DNA from: Pseudomonadota bacterium
GTDB taxonomy: Bacteria > Pseudomonadota > Alphaproteobacteria > Dongiales > Dongiaceae
Direction of reading: 5' to 3'
Length of the DNA: 64,000 nt
Assembly (NCBI GenBank): GCA_016183985.1
Contig: JACPDN010000010.1
Coordinates: forward strand, 620,001 to 684,000
Below the pieces are notes generated by a model, which was given only the letters and a program-made list of their open reading frames with translations, had not been told where the DNA came from and searched no databases. Both the position numbers and the translations under genes were made by a program. Positions 52,960 to 62,604 of the stretch are shown in pieces. Numbering within the stretch: the stretch's first letter is position 1; each line of letters begins with the position of its first letter.

Positions 52960-53793
52960 ATGAAAGTTGACGACGATTGCGTCGGCCGCAGGAGGCTCAA
53001 GAAATTGGTCACTAGAAGCGGAAGGGTTCTATCACGCTGGGCTCTCGCGGGGTGGCTCGGATTCGTAATCCTGGGTGGGCCTCCAGTGACTGCGCAGGAA
53101 AATGGGAGGACGACATTAGCCCTGCCTGCTCCAGCCGATGTAATGAATCTCGTTGCGGCAGAAGGTGACGTAGGAATCTCCCCTTCGTTCGACCAGTTGG
53201 TGTCCAAGGGAATTATCTATAAATGGACGCAGCCGATCCGATTTTTTTTCGGCATAGCCCAAGATACTAACCCGATCGACACAAACACAATTGTCGAAGA
53301 GCAACTGAAACCATTGTTGCTGACGATAGCGGAACAGACGGGACTAGGGTTAAAGAGAGTCTATTCATTGTCCGAGGCTAATATAGCCTGGTTTTTCGCC
53401 AAACACGCGCCTGGAGCAAGAGCCGCGCCAGAGTACTCGGGCTTGATGGATTGGTTCGGTGGGACTGAACAAGACCGAGTAGCGATCGCTCAAGCATTTG
53501 GATCTGAATCTGTCTGCTTCCGATTTGTAAATGCCGAGGCCGGCCAGATCAACAAGGCGCTAGGTTACATATCGACTTCCGCGCTGCGCGAAGACCAAGA
53601 GAAATGTCTGGCAAGAAACCTGCTCTATTCCTTGGGCCTTCGGGGGCGAGCGGGCGAAGCAAAATCAATCGAGAATGCTGGCACTTCGTCTCGACATCTC
53701 ACTCTGCTCGATCAAGTGAGCCTGGATTGGATCTATCGATCCGACATTGAGCCCGGGGCACGCTTCGTTGATGTGACAAAGCCTGAACAGTAG
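52960..53793 (+). CDS. Exported DUF2927-like protein, A/T-richer than neighbours
   Basis: 277 residues: a long basic start, a signal peptide (LAGWLGFVILGGPPVTA then QENGRT) and a domain with KWTQPIRFFFGIAQDTNP, LLTIAEQTGLGLKRVYSLSE, ANIAWFFAK and a late CLARNLLYSLGLRG, which fits the DUF2927 family (unknown function; possibly protease-like). Codon use differs visibly: ATA, AGA, TTA and A/T-ending codons are frequent, unlike in phoR or pstS. This suggests a recently acquired gene. It is not adjacent to any mobility gene. Confidence 0.7.
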   Translation: MKVDDDCVGRRRLKKLVTRSGRVLSRWALAGWLGFVILGGPPVTAQENGRTTLALPAPADVMNLVAAEGDVGISPSFDQLVSKGIIYKWTQPIRFFFGIAQDTNPIDTNTIVEEQLKPLLLTIAEQTGLGLKRVYSLSEANIAWFFAKHAPGARAAPEYSGLMDWFGGTEQDRVAIAQAFGSESVCFRFVNAEAGQINKALGYISTSALREDQEKCLARNLLYSLGLRGRAGEAKSIENAGTSSRHLTLLDQVSLDWIYRSDIEPGARFVDVTKPEQ

Positions 53794-54003
53794 CTCCCGA
53801 ATACGCAAAGAAGGCACGATGGTACTTTCGCCTATAGCCTGATGTAAGGGCGAGTGGCGTCCTCAATGCCGCCATCATGCGCACCTGATGCACCAAGCTC
53901 TCTCCGTTTAGGGGGAGGGCTTGGAATGGCGGACTGGTCTCAGTGATTCAATCCGCTCGGTGGCACTATTGTCAACCTTGCGAGCGCCCCTTATACATCC
54001 GCG

Positions 54004-54687
54004 ATGACGCTCCCTTGCATGCCGGCCGCCGTGATCTTCGACATGGACGGCCTGATCTTCGATACAGAAGCGCTCTATCAGGAGGCGTTTCTGGCGGCGG
54101 CGCGCGTGGGTGGTCACGATTTGCCGAAGGCCGTCATCGAAGGAGCGATCGGCGTACCCTGGGCGCAGAGCCGGGCAATTATTCTGGCGCATACGGGGCC
54201 GGACTTTCCCATCGATCCGTATTTCGCGCAGATGATCAGCCATTTCGATCTGCTAGCCACGACGGAGCTGCGGCTGAAGCCAGGCGTCGTCGAATTGCTC
54301 GACCTGCTTGATACACTCGCGATGCCGCGTTGTATCGCGACCTCGTCAGGTCATGCGACTGTGCAGAACCATCTTTCCGTCCATGGCCTGGGTGACCGGT
54401 TCCATGCCGTTGTCGGGCATGGCGATTATGTGACCGGCAAGCCGTCACCCGACCCGTTTCTGCTGGCCGCACAACGTCTCGGCGTGTCGCCCGCTTTGTG
54501 CCTGGCGCTGGAGGATTCGCATAACGGCGTGCGCGCGGCGTCTGCTGCCGGAATGATGACGGTCATGGTACCCGATCTTCTCAAGCCGACGCCGGAGATC
54601 CGTTCCCTCTGCACAAGCGTCGTCGACGATCTGCATGCCGTGCGGGCGCTTATCGAGGCCGTGTCCGGCGCTGGTATCGTCGAATAG
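54004..54687 (+). CDS. HAD family phosphatase (beta-phosphoglucomutase-like)
   Basis: 227 residues: AVIFDMDGLIFDTEALYQEA (motif I with nucleophile Asp), a cap domain, RCIATSSGHATVQNHL (motif II), the Lys in GHGDYVTGKPSPDPFLLA, and LCLALEDSHNGVRAASAAGM (motif IV). Such enzymes hydrolyse or isomerise small phosphate esters; the substrate is unknown. Location before pstS could point to phosphate scavenging, but it has its own upstream gap and no Pho box of its own. Confidence 0.9.
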   Translation: MTLPCMPAAVIFDMDGLIFDTEALYQEAFLAAARVGGHDLPKAVIEGAIGVPWAQSRAIILAHTGPDFPIDPYFAQMISHFDLLATTELRLKPGVVELLDLLDTLAMPRCIATSSGHATVQNHLSVHGLGDRFHAVVGHGDYVTGKPSPDPFLLAAQRLGVSPALCLALEDSHNGVRAASAAGMMTVMVPDLLKPTPEIRSLCTSVVDDLHAVRALIEAVSGAGIVE

Positions 54688-54840
54688 AAGGGCGCGCTTC
54701 GCCGCCAGGGTCACTCCGCCCGAACATCAGCAGTTCGATGACATGAAAGAGTCACGGCGGATGCGCAGCCCGTGATTTTTCATTGAGTCACACGCCCCTG
54801 CGGCAAAAACCTCAGTAAATCAGCCAACTTCCGGGGGTGG

Positions 54841-54879
54841 TGTCATTGAACTGTCATAAATCGGAAAACCGGTTGTCAT
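54841..54879 (+). promoter_or_regulatory. Pho box upstream of pstS
   Basis: TGTCAT occurs at 54841, 54852 and 54874, that is at steps of 11, then 22 bases, the helical spacing of PhoB half-sites (CTGTCAT repeats). The 54852 copy has the full CTGTCATAAA form. The array ends 53 bases before the pstS start. PhoB-dependent induction of pstS under phosphate limitation is the natural reading. Confidence 0.85.
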
Positions 54880-54932
54880 GGAAGCGACCTAATAACGGCC
54901 CTGCTTGGTTTCACCCAAAAAAGGTTTCTGCC

Positions 54933-55955
54933 ATGAAGCGTATTTCTCTCGCCCTCGCCGCGACCGGCATCGTCATCCTGACGGCCGGTGCCGCTGAGGC
55001 CCGCGACCAGCTGCACATCGTCGGTTCGTCGACCGTTTATCCGTTCTCGACCGCGGTCGCCGAGGAATTCGGCAAGAGCGGCAAGTTCAAGACGCCGATC
55101 GTCGAATCGACCGGCACCGGCGGCGGCATCAAATTGTTCTGCGCCGGCGTCGGCGAAGACAGCCCCGACATCGCCAATGCCAGCCGCAAGATCAAAGACA
55201 GCGAGATCGAGACCTGCAAGGCTAACGGCGTCACCGCGATCACCGAAGTGACCGTGGGCTATGACGGCATCGTCGTCGCCAATTCGAAGAGCCACAGCCG
55301 CTTCGAACTGACCGTGAAGGATCTGTGGCTGGCGCTCGCCAAGGAAGTGCCGGTGAACGGCGCCCTGGTTGCCAACCCCTACCAGACCTGGAAGGACGTC
55401 AATGCCGCCCTTCCGGCCGAGAAGATCGAAGTGCTGGGCCCGCCGCCGACCTCCGGCACGCGCGACGCCTTCGTCGAGCTCGTGATGGATAAGGGCTGCA
55501 AGGGCGTGCCCGAAATCGACGCGATCAAGGACGAGAAGGCCAAGAAGGGCGCTTGCGGGTCGATCCGTGAAGACGGTGCCTATATCGACGCCGGCGAGAA
55601 CGACAACCTGATCGTTCAGAAGCTGGAAGCCAACCCGAACGCACTCGGCATCTTCGGCTACTCGTTCCTCGAGCAGAACGAAGACAAGCTGCAGGGCAGC
55701 GTCATGGACGGCATCGAGCCGACCTTCGACAACATCGTCTCGGGCCAGTATGAAGTCTCGCGCCTGCTGTACTTCTATGTGAAGAACCAGCACGAAGGCC
55801 AGGTTCCGGGCATCCGCGAATACATCGCCGAATTCACCAGCGACAAGGCCGCTGGCGAAGAAGGCTACCTCGCCGACAAGGGCATGATCCCGCTCCCGGC
55901 CGACATGCTGAAGAAGGTGCAGCAGAGCGCCGTTGCTCTGACACCGATGATGTAA
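54933..55955 (+). CDS. pstS: Phosphate ABC transporter substrate-binding protein PstS
   Basis: 340-residue periplasmic phosphate-binding protein. Signal peptide MKRISLALAATGIVILTAGA with cleavage near AEA-RDQ; the mature start LHIVGSSTVYPFSTAVAEEF and STGTGGGIKLFCAGVGEDSP are ligand-loop motifs, followed by SGTRDAFVELVMDKGC. ATG 54933 is chosen for the signal peptide and the AAAAAAGG upstream; 54837 is a read-through of the Pho box. Strong terminator follows, so no pstCAB is co-transcribed; the membrane parts must be elsewhere. Confidence 0.95.
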   Translation: MKRISLALAATGIVILTAGAAEARDQLHIVGSSTVYPFSTAVAEEFGKSGKFKTPIVESTGTGGGIKLFCAGVGEDSPDIANASRKIKDSEIETCKANGVTAITEVTVGYDGIVVANSKSHSRFELTVKDLWLALAKEVPVNGALVANPYQTWKDVNAALPAEKIEVLGPPPTSGTRDAFVELVMDKGCKGVPEIDAIKDEKAKKGACGSIREDGAYIDAGENDNLIVQKLEANPNALGIFGYSFLEQNEDKLQGSVMDGIEPTFDNIVSGQYEVSRLLYFYVKNQHEGQVPGIREYIAEFTSDKAAGEEGYLADKGMIPLPADMLKKVQQSAVALTPMM

Positions 55956-55989
55956 TCACCGTCCTTTCGGACGAAAGCCTCAGACTTGC

Positions 55990-56025
55990 GACCCTCCCGT
56001 GCGCGTCACGGGAGGGTCTTTCTTT
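55990..56025 (+). terminator. Rho-independent terminator after pstS
   Basis: A perfect 12-bp stem, GACCCTCCCGTG (55990-56001) and CACGGGAGGGTC (56007-56018), has a 5-base loop and is followed by TTTCTTT. It begins 34 bases after the pstS stop. Confidence 0.92.
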
Positions 56026-56033
56026 GTGCGGAG

Positions 56034-56333
56034 TCATTGCGCCGCGAAGGCATCGGCGCCGAAAACGCGCTGCCATTGCAATATGCGGTGACTACGCCGG
56101 AGGCCGGTTGGCCAGAACGGGTCGGCACGTATCAGGGCCTCGACGGCCTCAGGTGAATCCGCGCTCACTAACCACATGCCGCCAGCCGGTGCATCATTGC
56201 CACCGCGCAGCGGCCCAGCCGCGATGACATGGGCCTGGTTGCGCGCCAGAAAGGCGAGATGGTCCTGTATGAACTGGCGGCGGATGGCATCGGCTCCGGC
56301 CGGATTGTCTTCAAAGAGCACAGCGTAAAGCAT
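56034..56333 (-). CDS. YciI-like family protein
   Basis: 99 residues beginning MLYAVLFEDNPAGADAIRRQ, with HLAFLARNQAHVIAAGPLRG (the conserved His/Asp region), GMWLVSADSPEAVEALIRAD and DPFWPTGL. The ferredoxin-like YciI fold is known, the function is mostly not; related proteins remove chloride or chaperone aromatic intermediates. The ATG at 56333 is the family start; a longer frame to 56648 would run through the LysR start. It is divergent from the LysR gene, which may control it. Confidence 0.9.
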   Translation of the reverse strand: MLYAVLFEDNPAGADAIRRQFIQDHLAFLARNQAHVIAAGPLRGGNDAPAGGMWLVSADSPEAVEALIRADPFWPTGLRRSHRILQWQRVFGADAFAAQ

Positions 56334-56425
56334 GCTAGGTTCCTTCGGCTGATGTGACAGCTGGGACGCTAGCGCGCGCAGAAACGCACTGGTAGATCGC
56401 TGGATCGCTATGCCATGCTGCAGAA

Positions 56426-57286
56426 ATGCAGGGCTTGGATTGGAACGATCTTCGCTATCTTCTGGCGCTTGCGCGGGCGGGCTCCTTCGCCGGTGCGGCA
56501 CGGGCGCTGCATCTTGACGCGACGACGGCGGCACGGCGGCTGCGCGCGCTCGAGCAGGCATTGTCGGTGCGGCTGTTCGAACGTGCTGGTGACGGCAAGC
56601 TGATGCCCACCGACGCGGGCGCCATTGCGATCGCGCGCGCCGAGACAATCGAAGCGGAGATAGGCGGCCTCAGGGCTGCCGTCGAAGGTGCCGACCTGCC
56701 GGTCGAGGGTGTGGTTAGGCTGACGACTGTGCCGATCTTGGCCAATAGGATTCTTGTGCCGTCGCTGCCATCCTTTTTCGCCGCACATCCCGGCCTTCGC
56801 GTCGACCTCATCGCCGATGCGCGCGGCTATGACCTAGTGCGCCGCGAGGCCGACATCGCCTTACGGTTTGCGCGTCCCGATCCGTCGCTCGGTCGACACA
56901 TCTTGGCGCGCCGCCTCGCCACGCTGGCATACGCCCCTTACGCGGCGGCAGGTATACGGGGTCATGGTACTGCGCAGCTATGGCTCGGCTATGAGGATAG
57001 CCTCGATCAATTGCCGCAGGCGATCTGGCTGCGGCGCGCCAAGGGCAGGCAGGCGGCACTTGCCCTCAACGACGCCGAAGGCCTCATCCATGCTGCGGCG
57101 AACGGCCTGGGGCGGACGCTGCTGCCGCGCCTAATCGGCGATGCCGAGCCGCGGCTGAAGCGATTGCGGGACGAGGGCCTGCCGCCCTTGCCAGAACGCG
57201 AGGTATGGCTTCTCACACACCGGGATCTCAGGCCGTTGCCGCGGATCGCCGCCGTGGTCGACTGGCTGGCGGGGCTCTTCGCTTAG
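56426..57286 (+). CDS. LysR-type transcriptional regulator
   Basis: 286 residues: an N-terminal helix-turn-helix ([40 protein letters not shown]) and an effector domain resembling the periplasmic-binding fold ([40 protein letters not shown]). Typical length is near 300. It is divergent from yciI over 92 bases, the usual LysR arrangement, so yciI is the likely target. It is tail to tail with the DUF305 gene, sharing 4 bases. Confidence 0.92.
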   Translation: MQGLDWNDLRYLLALARAGSFAGAARALHLDATTAARRLRALEQALSVRLFERAGDGKLMPTDAGAIAIARAETIEAEIGGLRAAVEGADLPVEGVVRLTTVPILANRILVPSLPSFFAAHPGLRVDLIADARGYDLVRREADIALRFARPDPSLGRHILARRLATLAYAPYAAAGIRGHGTAQLWLGYEDSLDQLPQAIWLRRAKGRQAALALNDAEGLIHAAANGLGRTLLPRLIGDAEPRLKRLRDEGLPPLPEREVWLLTHRDLRPLPRIAAVVDWLAGLFA

Positions 57287-57609
57287 GGCGCCGTGAGGCC
57301 CTTCTGCTGTGCCCAGGCGCGCATTTCGGCGATCTCGCGCTCCTGGGCGGCGATGATTTCTTCCGCCAGATGATGGGTGAAGGGATCATTGCCGAATTGC
57401 AGCACGACGCGGGCCATGTCGATGGCGCCCTGGTGGTGCGGGATCATGCCCAGCACAAAGGCGGCATCCGGGTCGGGGTTCGCCATGCCTTCCATCATCG
57501 GGCCATGCATTTTGGCCATCGTCGCTGCATAGGCGTCGGCGGCATTGTCCGGCATGGCCGAGACCAGCGCGATGTCGAGCCAGAACCAGGCATTGGTGAG
57601 CGTTGCCAC
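57283..57609 (-). CDS. DUF305 family protein without signal peptide
   Basis: 108 residues with the DUF305 core: [20 protein letters not shown] and [20 protein letters not shown], as well as [15 protein letters not shown]305 proteins are ferritin-like and often exported, linked to copper or metal stress. Here GTG 57609 is the only start, because an in-frame TAG stands a few codons upstream, and no export signal is present; the ORF could be a decayed end of a longer gene. It follows xerC after 36 bases. Confidence 0.75.
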   Translation of the reverse strand: MATLTNAWFWLDIALVSAMPDNAADAYAATMAKMHGPMMEGMANPDPDAAFVLGMIPHHQGAIDMARVVLQFGNDPFTHHLAEEIIAAQEREIAEMRAWAQQKGLTAP

Positions 57610-57645
57610 GATCGGCCGCGGCGCGACGCCGACCGGGGCGCGGGC

Positions 57646-58632
57646 CTACTTCACTCTGGGATGGGCGGATTGATAGACGCTGAGAAGCTGTGCGGCGTCA
57701 ATCTCGGTGTAGCGCTGCGTGGTCGATAGGGAGGCGTGTCCCAGCAATTCCTGGATGGCGCGCAAATCGCCGCCACCGGCCAGAAGATGCGTCGCAAAGG
57801 AATGGCGCAAGGCGTGGGGCGTCGCGGTCTCAGGCAAATTCAGCAACAAGCGGAGTTTCTGCAGGCTCCGCTGGATGAGGCGCGGATTGAGCTTGCCCCC
57901 TTTGGCGCCGACGAAAAGCGGACCGTTCTTGGCGAGCGGCCAGGGGCAGGTGGCAAGGTAATCCTCGATCGCTTCCGCGACGACAGGAAGGACGGGAACG
58001 AGGCGCGTCTTGCCGCCCTTGCCGAGAATGCGCAAGCTGGCCCCCGCCTTCGGCGCGTCGGCGCGGGTGAGGCTCAGCGCCTCGGAGATGCGCAGGCCGC
58101 AGCCATAGAGCAGCATGAAGACCGCGAGGTCGCGGGCAGCGAGCCAGGGTTCGCTGGCGGCTTCGCCGACATTCTCGAACAGGGCTTCGGCTTCCGACGT
58201 GTTGAGGGGCTTCGGCACGGCATGCGGCAGGCGCGGCCCGCGCTGGGTGGCGAGCACACCGATCTCGATCCTGCCATCGCGTACCAGGCGGCGGGCAAGC
58301 GATTTGATGGCAGAAAGGGCGCGGGCGTTGCTGGCGGCGACCAGGCCCCGGTCCTTGCGCTGGGCGAGCCAAGCGCGGATATCGGCGCGGCTAAGCGCCC
58401 CGAGGCGCGCGACCCCCGGCGCATCGCCGTCATAGAAGCTCAAGAAGCGCAGGAAGTCGCCGACATCGCGCTGATAGGCCTCGACCGTGAGGGCGGCGGC
58501 GCGGCGTTCCTGCGCGAGATAAGAGAGCCAGTCCTTGAGGGCCGCCACGAGATCGGCCTTGGCGAAAAGCAGCGGGTTGGCGTCAACCTTGACCGCCGCC
58601 CGTTCGGTCACGGCTTTGGCAGGTCCAGCCAT
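57646..58632 (-). CDS. xerC: Tyrosine recombinase XerC
   Basis: 328 residues. Works with XerD to resolve chromosome dimers at dif. The SAM-like N-terminal domain (about 20-120) is followed by the catalytic domain with LLYGCGLRISEALSLTRADA (first Arg), GKGGKTRLVPVLP, HALRHSFATHLLAGGGDLRA (His-x-x-Arg), LLGHASLSTTQRYTEID (Tyr). Start ATG 58632 overlaps the DUF484 stop by 25 bases, typical of this pair. A longer frame to 58845 is only the shadow of the DUF484 gene. Confidence 0.95.
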   Translation of the reverse strand: MAGPAKAVTERAAVKVDANPLLFAKADLVAALKDWLSYLAQERRAAALTVEAYQRDVGDFLRFLSFYDGDAPGVARLGALSRADIRAWLAQRKDRGLVAASNARALSAIKSLARRLVRDGRIEIGVLATQRGPRLPHAVPKPLNTSEAEALFENVGEAASEPWLAARDLAVFMLLYGCGLRISEALSLTRADAPKAGASLRILGKGGKTRLVPVLPVVAEAIEDYLATCPWPLAKNGPLFVGAKGGKLNPRLIQRSLQKLRLLLNLPETATPHALRHSFATHLLAGGGDLRAIQELLGHASLSTTQRYTEIDAAQLLSVYQSAHPRVK

Positions 58633-59330
58633 GAGCGGATGCCGAATTCGATGATGCGCCCCAGGAAATTCATCAATTCGGTGCCTTGGCCGGCATGGAA
58701 ATAGCCGGGATGACGCGTGCCGAAGGCGATGAGCCCGGCCGGCGCCACCTTGCTGATGGCGAGCCGCAGCACCGCGTCGGAGCGCACCAGATCGGCGGCA
58801 CCGCCATAGATTTCCGGATCGCCCTCGACCTCGTCGCGCAGCCAAACCTTGCGGTTCTTGCCGATGAGGCGGTCGACGGCGCCGCGATCGAGGAATTGGA
58901 TACCGTCATGCTTGGGCCGGCGCGAGGTGACGTCGGTGAGCTCGAGGCAGAGACAGACGACGTCGACTTCCAGCAGGAAGGCCAAATCGCCGGTCACGAT
59001 CTCGATGAACTGCTCGAAGCTTTCGGCTTCGAGCAGGGCGATGACGGCGTTGTGGATGCGTTCGGTGGTGTTGAGATTGTCGCGGCTGTTGGCGATGATC
59101 TCGTCCTGATCGGCGCGCAGCTTGGCGACGTCGGACTTCAGCCGCTCCATCATGAACTGCTGCAGGTCGACGACACCGTCGCCCTTGTGGCGCTTGGGGC
59201 TAACCTGGCTGTCCAGCAATTCCGGGTGGCGCGAGAGGAAATCCGGGTTGCGCTTCAGGTAAGCGGCAACCTGCGCGGCGGTCACGCCGGCATTGGGTTT
59301 CGCCTTGACCTCTTCCACCGGATCCGACAT
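58608..59330 (-). CDS. DUF484 family protein
   Basis: 240 residues, GAF-like fold predicted: an N-terminal helical region VAAYLKRNPDFLSRHPELLD, typical of DUF484, then LQQFMMERLKSDVAKLRADQ and a C-terminal sensor-like part (LVRSDAVLRLAISKVAPAGL, GTRHPGYFHAGQGTELMNFL). Often encoded next to xerC, as here, but its biochemical role is not settled. It follows the transaldolase gene after 33 bases. Confidence 0.92.
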   Translation of the reverse strand: MSDPVEEVKAKPNAGVTAAQVAAYLKRNPDFLSRHPELLDSQVSPKRHKGDGVVDLQQFMMERLKSDVAKLRADQDEIIANSRDNLNTTERIHNAVIALLEAESFEQFIEIVTGDLAFLLEVDVVCLCLELTDVTSRRPKHDGIQFLDRGAVDRLIGKNRKVWLRDEVEGDPEIYGGAADLVRSDAVLRLAISKVAPAGLIAFGTRHPGYFHAGQGTELMNFLGRIIEFGIRSWLDLPKP

Positions 59331-59363
59331 CCGCGCCCTTTTACTCTGATGCTCTGTTGGCGG

Positions 59364-60020
59364 TTACAGAACCGACTGACCCGTCTTGGCCCAATCCGCG
59401 AGGAAGGCAGCCAAGCCCTTATCGGTCAGCGGGTGGTTGAACATCTGCTTCAGCACGGCGGGCGGCAGCGTCGCCACATCGGCGCCCATCTTGGCGGCCG
59501 AGACGACATGCACCGGATGACGGACGGAGGCGACCAGCACCTCGGTCTTCAGATTCGGATAAGCGGAATAGATCGCGATGATGTCGGCGATCAGCTCCAT
59601 GCCGTCCTGCCCGATATCGTCGAGGCGGCCGACGAAGGGTGAAATGAAGGTGGCACCGGCCTTGGCGGCGAGCAGCGCCTGGGCGGCCGAGAAGCAAAGC
59701 GTTACGTTGACCTGGATGCCTTCGCCGGAGAGAACCTTGCAGGTCTTCAGGCCGTCCATGGTGAGCGGCACCTTCACGCAGACATTCTTGGCCAGGCCGG
59801 CCAGCTTATGACCTTCGGCCAGCATGGTCTTGTGATCGGTCGCCGTCACTTCGGCGCTGACCGGACCGTCGACGATGGCGCAGATTTCCTTGATCACGTC
59901 GAGGAAGGGGCGGCCCGATTTGGCGATCAGGGACGGGTTCGTTGTTACACCATCAAGCAAGCCCGTGGCGGCAAGTTCCTGGATTTCCTTGACGTCTGCG
60001 GTATCGACGAAAAACTTCAT
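59364..60020 (-). CDS. Transaldolase / fructose-6-phosphate aldolase family protein
   Basis: 218 residues, the short form of the family: [60 protein letters not shown] (the Schiff-base Lys in VKVP), [20 protein letters not shown] and [19 protein letters not shown]. Either transaldolase or F6P aldolase activity is possible; short forms like this are commonly annotated as either. It is transcribed with DUF484 and xerC, divergent from priA. Confidence 0.94.
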   Translation of the reverse strand: MKFFVDTADVKEIQELAATGLLDGVTTNPSLIAKSGRPFLDVIKEICAIVDGPVSAEVTATDHKTMLAEGHKLAGLAKNVCVKVPLTMDGLKTCKVLSGEGIQVNVTLCFSAAQALLAAKAGATFISPFVGRLDDIGQDGMELIADIIAIYSAYPNLKTEVLVASVRHPVHVVSAAKMGADVATLPPAVLKQMFNHPLTDKGLAAFLADWAKTGQSVL

Positions 60021-60161
60021 GGTCTCGTTCCTGAAAGCTAAGGTGCCTTTATCGGCGATGCGCCACGCACTAGGCTATAAAAGTGACAGACGCAAGTGCA
60101 ACGTCACCGCCGCCCCGAATCAGATCAATCACGCGCCAGAGTCTATCCCCCACACACCGCC

Positions 60162-62366
60162 ATGCCAACCGAAACCGACCACGCCAAGGGTGAAGAAACG
60201 GGTGCCGTGACGCAAGCGTCAGGTGCGGTCGGCGTGCTGCTGCCTTTGGCCTTGTTTCAGGCCTATGACTACCTGGTGCCGGATGGCATGGTGCTGGCCC
60301 GTGGCGATTTCGTGACGGTGCCGCTCGGCCGGCGATCGGTCACCGGTGTTGTCTGGGGCGAGGGTGCCGGCGATGTGGCGCCGGAGAAATTGAAAGAGGT
60401 CACGGCGCTGCTCGATGTGCCCGCCTTGCCGGCGATCAGCTGCGACTTCATCGATTGGGTGGCGCAGTATACCATGGCGCCGGTCGGTGCCGTGCTGCGC
60501 ATGGCGATGAGTGTGCCCGATGCGCTAGAGCCGGAGCGCAATCTCAAGGCTTGGCAGATCGGCGATCTTGCCGGCGCCAAGCTGACGGCGGCGCGGCAGC
60601 GCGTGATCGATGTCTTGCAATCGTCGCCGCCTTTGCCGCCCACGGAGCTTGCGCGACTTGCCGCAGTGAGTGCAGGTGTGGTGGGTGAGATGGGAAAGGC
60701 CGGCCTCCTCACCGCCGTGCCGCTCGCGCTGAAGCGGCCCTTCGGCGCGCCGGATGCCGATGCGGCCGGGCCCAATCTTTCCGCGGCACAAGCCAAGGCG
60801 GCCGGCGAGCTGAGTACGCTCATGCCAGGGGTCACGCTGATCGATGGCGTTACCGGCTCCGGCAAGACGGAGGTCTATTTCGAGGCCATTGCTGCAACGT
60901 TGCGCGCGGGCCGCCAAGCCTTGGTGATGGTGCCGGAAATCGCATTGACGCCGCAATGGCTGAAGCGTTTTGAGGCGCGCTTCGGTGCCTTGCCGGCGCA
61001 ATGGCATTCCGAACTCACAGGCCTCGAGCGGCGCCTCACCTGGCGCAGCGTGCTCGATGGCGCGGCGAAGGTGGTGGTTGGTGCACGCTCGGCGCTGTTC
61101 CTGCCCTATCGCCATCTCGGCCTCATCATCGTCGATGAAGAGCATGAGAGCGCTTTCAAGCAGGAAGACGGCGTCATCTACCAGGCGCGCGACATGGCGG
61201 TGGTGCGCGGTCATCTCGCCAAGATCCCGGTGGTGCTTGCCTCAGCGACACCGTCGCTGGAAACGATCGTCAATGTCGAGACCGGTCGCTATCGCGCGGC
61301 GCATCTCCCCGACCGTCACGGCGGCGCGACATTGCCGGCGATCGATACGATCGATCTGCGTGTCGACAAGCCGGCACGCCAATCCTGGATTGCGCCCAGC
61401 CTCAAAGCCGAGATCGAGCAGACCCTGGCCGATGGCAATCAGGCGCTGCTCTTCCTCAACCGGCGCGGCTATGCGCCGCTCACCTTGTGCCGCACGTGCG
61501 GCCATAGATTGCAATGCCCACGCTGCACCGCCTGGCTGGTCGAGCATCGCTTTCATCAGAAGCTGATGTGCCATCATTGCGGCTTCGATTCGCCGATGCC
61601 ACCCTCCTGTCCCGCCTGCCAATCGGAAGGAAGCTTTGCCGCCTGCGGTCCGGGTGTTGAAAGGCTGGCGGAGGAAGCGGCGGCACTTTTCCCAGATGCG
61701 CGGCGATTGGTGCTGACCAGCGATACGGTGACGGGACCGGCGAAAGCGGAAAGCCTGATGCGCATGGTGGCCGAGCGCGAGGTTGATCTGGTGATCGGCA
61801 CCCAGATCATCGCCAAGGGGCATAACTTCCCGCATCTCACGCTGGTCGGCGTGGTCGATGCCGATCTCGGGCTCCATGGCGGCGATCTGCGCGCGGCCGA
61901 GCGCACCTATCAGCTGATGAGCCAGGTGGCGGGGCGCGCCGGTCGCGGTGAGAAGCCGGGGCGCGTTTACCTGCAGACCTATGACCCAGACCGTGCCGTA
62001 ATGGAGGCGCTAAAATCCGGCGACCGCGATTCCTTTCTTGCGGCGGAAGCCGATGACCGGCGCCAGTCCGGCATGCCGCCATTCGGTCGTCTTGCAGCTC
62101 TCATTCTTTCAAGCCGCGATCAGGCGGCGGTCAACGCCAAGGCGCAGGAGCTGGCGCGCAATGCCCCGCACCGCGACGGCGTGACGGTGCTAGGTCCGGC
62201 GCCTGCACCCCTCGCTCTGCTGCGCGGCCGCCACCGCCTGCGCTTCCTATTGAAGACACGCCGAGACATCGCCCCCCAGGGCATTCTGAAGACCTGGCTC
62301 CGTGGCCAGAAATTTCCCGGCGATCTGCGGCTGCAGATCGATATCGACCCCTACAGCTTCATGTGA
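60162..62366 (+). CDS. priA: Primosomal replication helicase PriA
   Basis: 3'-5' helicase that reloads DnaB at stalled forks. About 734 residues: the N-terminal DNA-binding domain ([20 protein letters not shown]), helicase motif [25 protein letters not shown] box [20 protein letters not shown], eight clustered Cys as zinc ligands ([25 protein letters not shown]), and [35 protein letters not shown] 60162 is one option; GTG 60207 is also in frame. Confidence 0.97.
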   Translation: MPTETDHAKGEETGAVTQASGAVGVLLPLALFQAYDYLVPDGMVLARGDFVTVPLGRRSVTGVVWGEGAGDVAPEKLKEVTALLDVPALPAISCDFIDWVAQYTMAPVGAVLRMAMSVPDALEPERNLKAWQIGDLAGAKLTAARQRVIDVLQSSPPLPPTELARLAAVSAGVVGEMGKAGLLTAVPLALKRPFGAPDADAAGPNLSAAQAKAAGELSTLMPGVTLIDGVTGSGKTEVYFEAIAATLRAGRQALVMVPEIALTPQWLKRFEARFGALPAQWHSELTGLERRLTWRSVLDGAAKVVVGARSALFLPYRHLGLIIVDEEHESAFKQEDGVIYQARDMAVVRGHLAKIPVVLASATPSLETIVNVETGRYRAAHLPDRHGGATLPAIDTIDLRVDKPARQSWIAPSLKAEIEQTLADGNQALLFLNRRGYAPLTLCRTCGHRLQCPRCTAWLVEHRFHQKLMCHHCGFDSPMPPSCPACQSEGSFAACGPGVERLAEEAAALFPDARRLVLTSDTVTGPAKAESLMRMVAEREVDLVIGTQIIAKGHNFPHLTLVGVVDADLGLHGGDLRAAERTYQLMSQVAGRAGRGEKPGRVYLQTYDPDRAVMEALKSGDRDSFLAAEADDRRQSGMPPFGRLAALILSSRDQAAVNAKAQELARNAPHRDGVTVLGPAPAPLALLRGRHRLRFLLKTRRDIAPQGILKTWLRGQKFPGDLRLQIDIDPYSFM

Positions 62367-62443
62367 CGCATTCGCCAGATTTAGACATGGCATGAAATCC
62401 CCTAGAGGATTCGCTCAGCAGCGATTGCGGAGTCTCGTCGAAG

Positions 62444-62483
62444 CCCCCTCACCCCTCTGAGGAGAGGGGTTGGGGTGAGGGGC
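62444..62483 (+). repeat. dispersed C-rich/G-rich palindromic element, copy 2
   Basis: CCCCTCACCCC (62445-62455) can pair with GGGGTGAGGGG (62472-62482), and an alternative inner stem CCCCTCT/AGAGGGG is also possible. The right half AGAGGGGTTGGGGTGAGGGG is very close to the element at 10971-11012. Located between priA and the metallopeptidase gene; no promoter is evident in the rest of the gap. Confidence 0.75.
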
Positions 62484-62604
62484 AGGACTCGCTTGCCGCA
62501 TCATGGGGAACTGGTGCCTCACGCCTTTGTTAAGGTGTGGGGCGTTACCGGCTGTCCGATGCCGTGCTAATCTCAGCTCATATGGTCGAAAGGGGAGGCC
62601 CGTC

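Noticed and set aside
57646-58845. Longer xerC start and possible integrase of a mobile element
   Set aside because: The extension lies inside DUF484 in another frame. The protein and its neighbours match the chromosomal XerC setting; no attachment repeats or cargo genes were seen.
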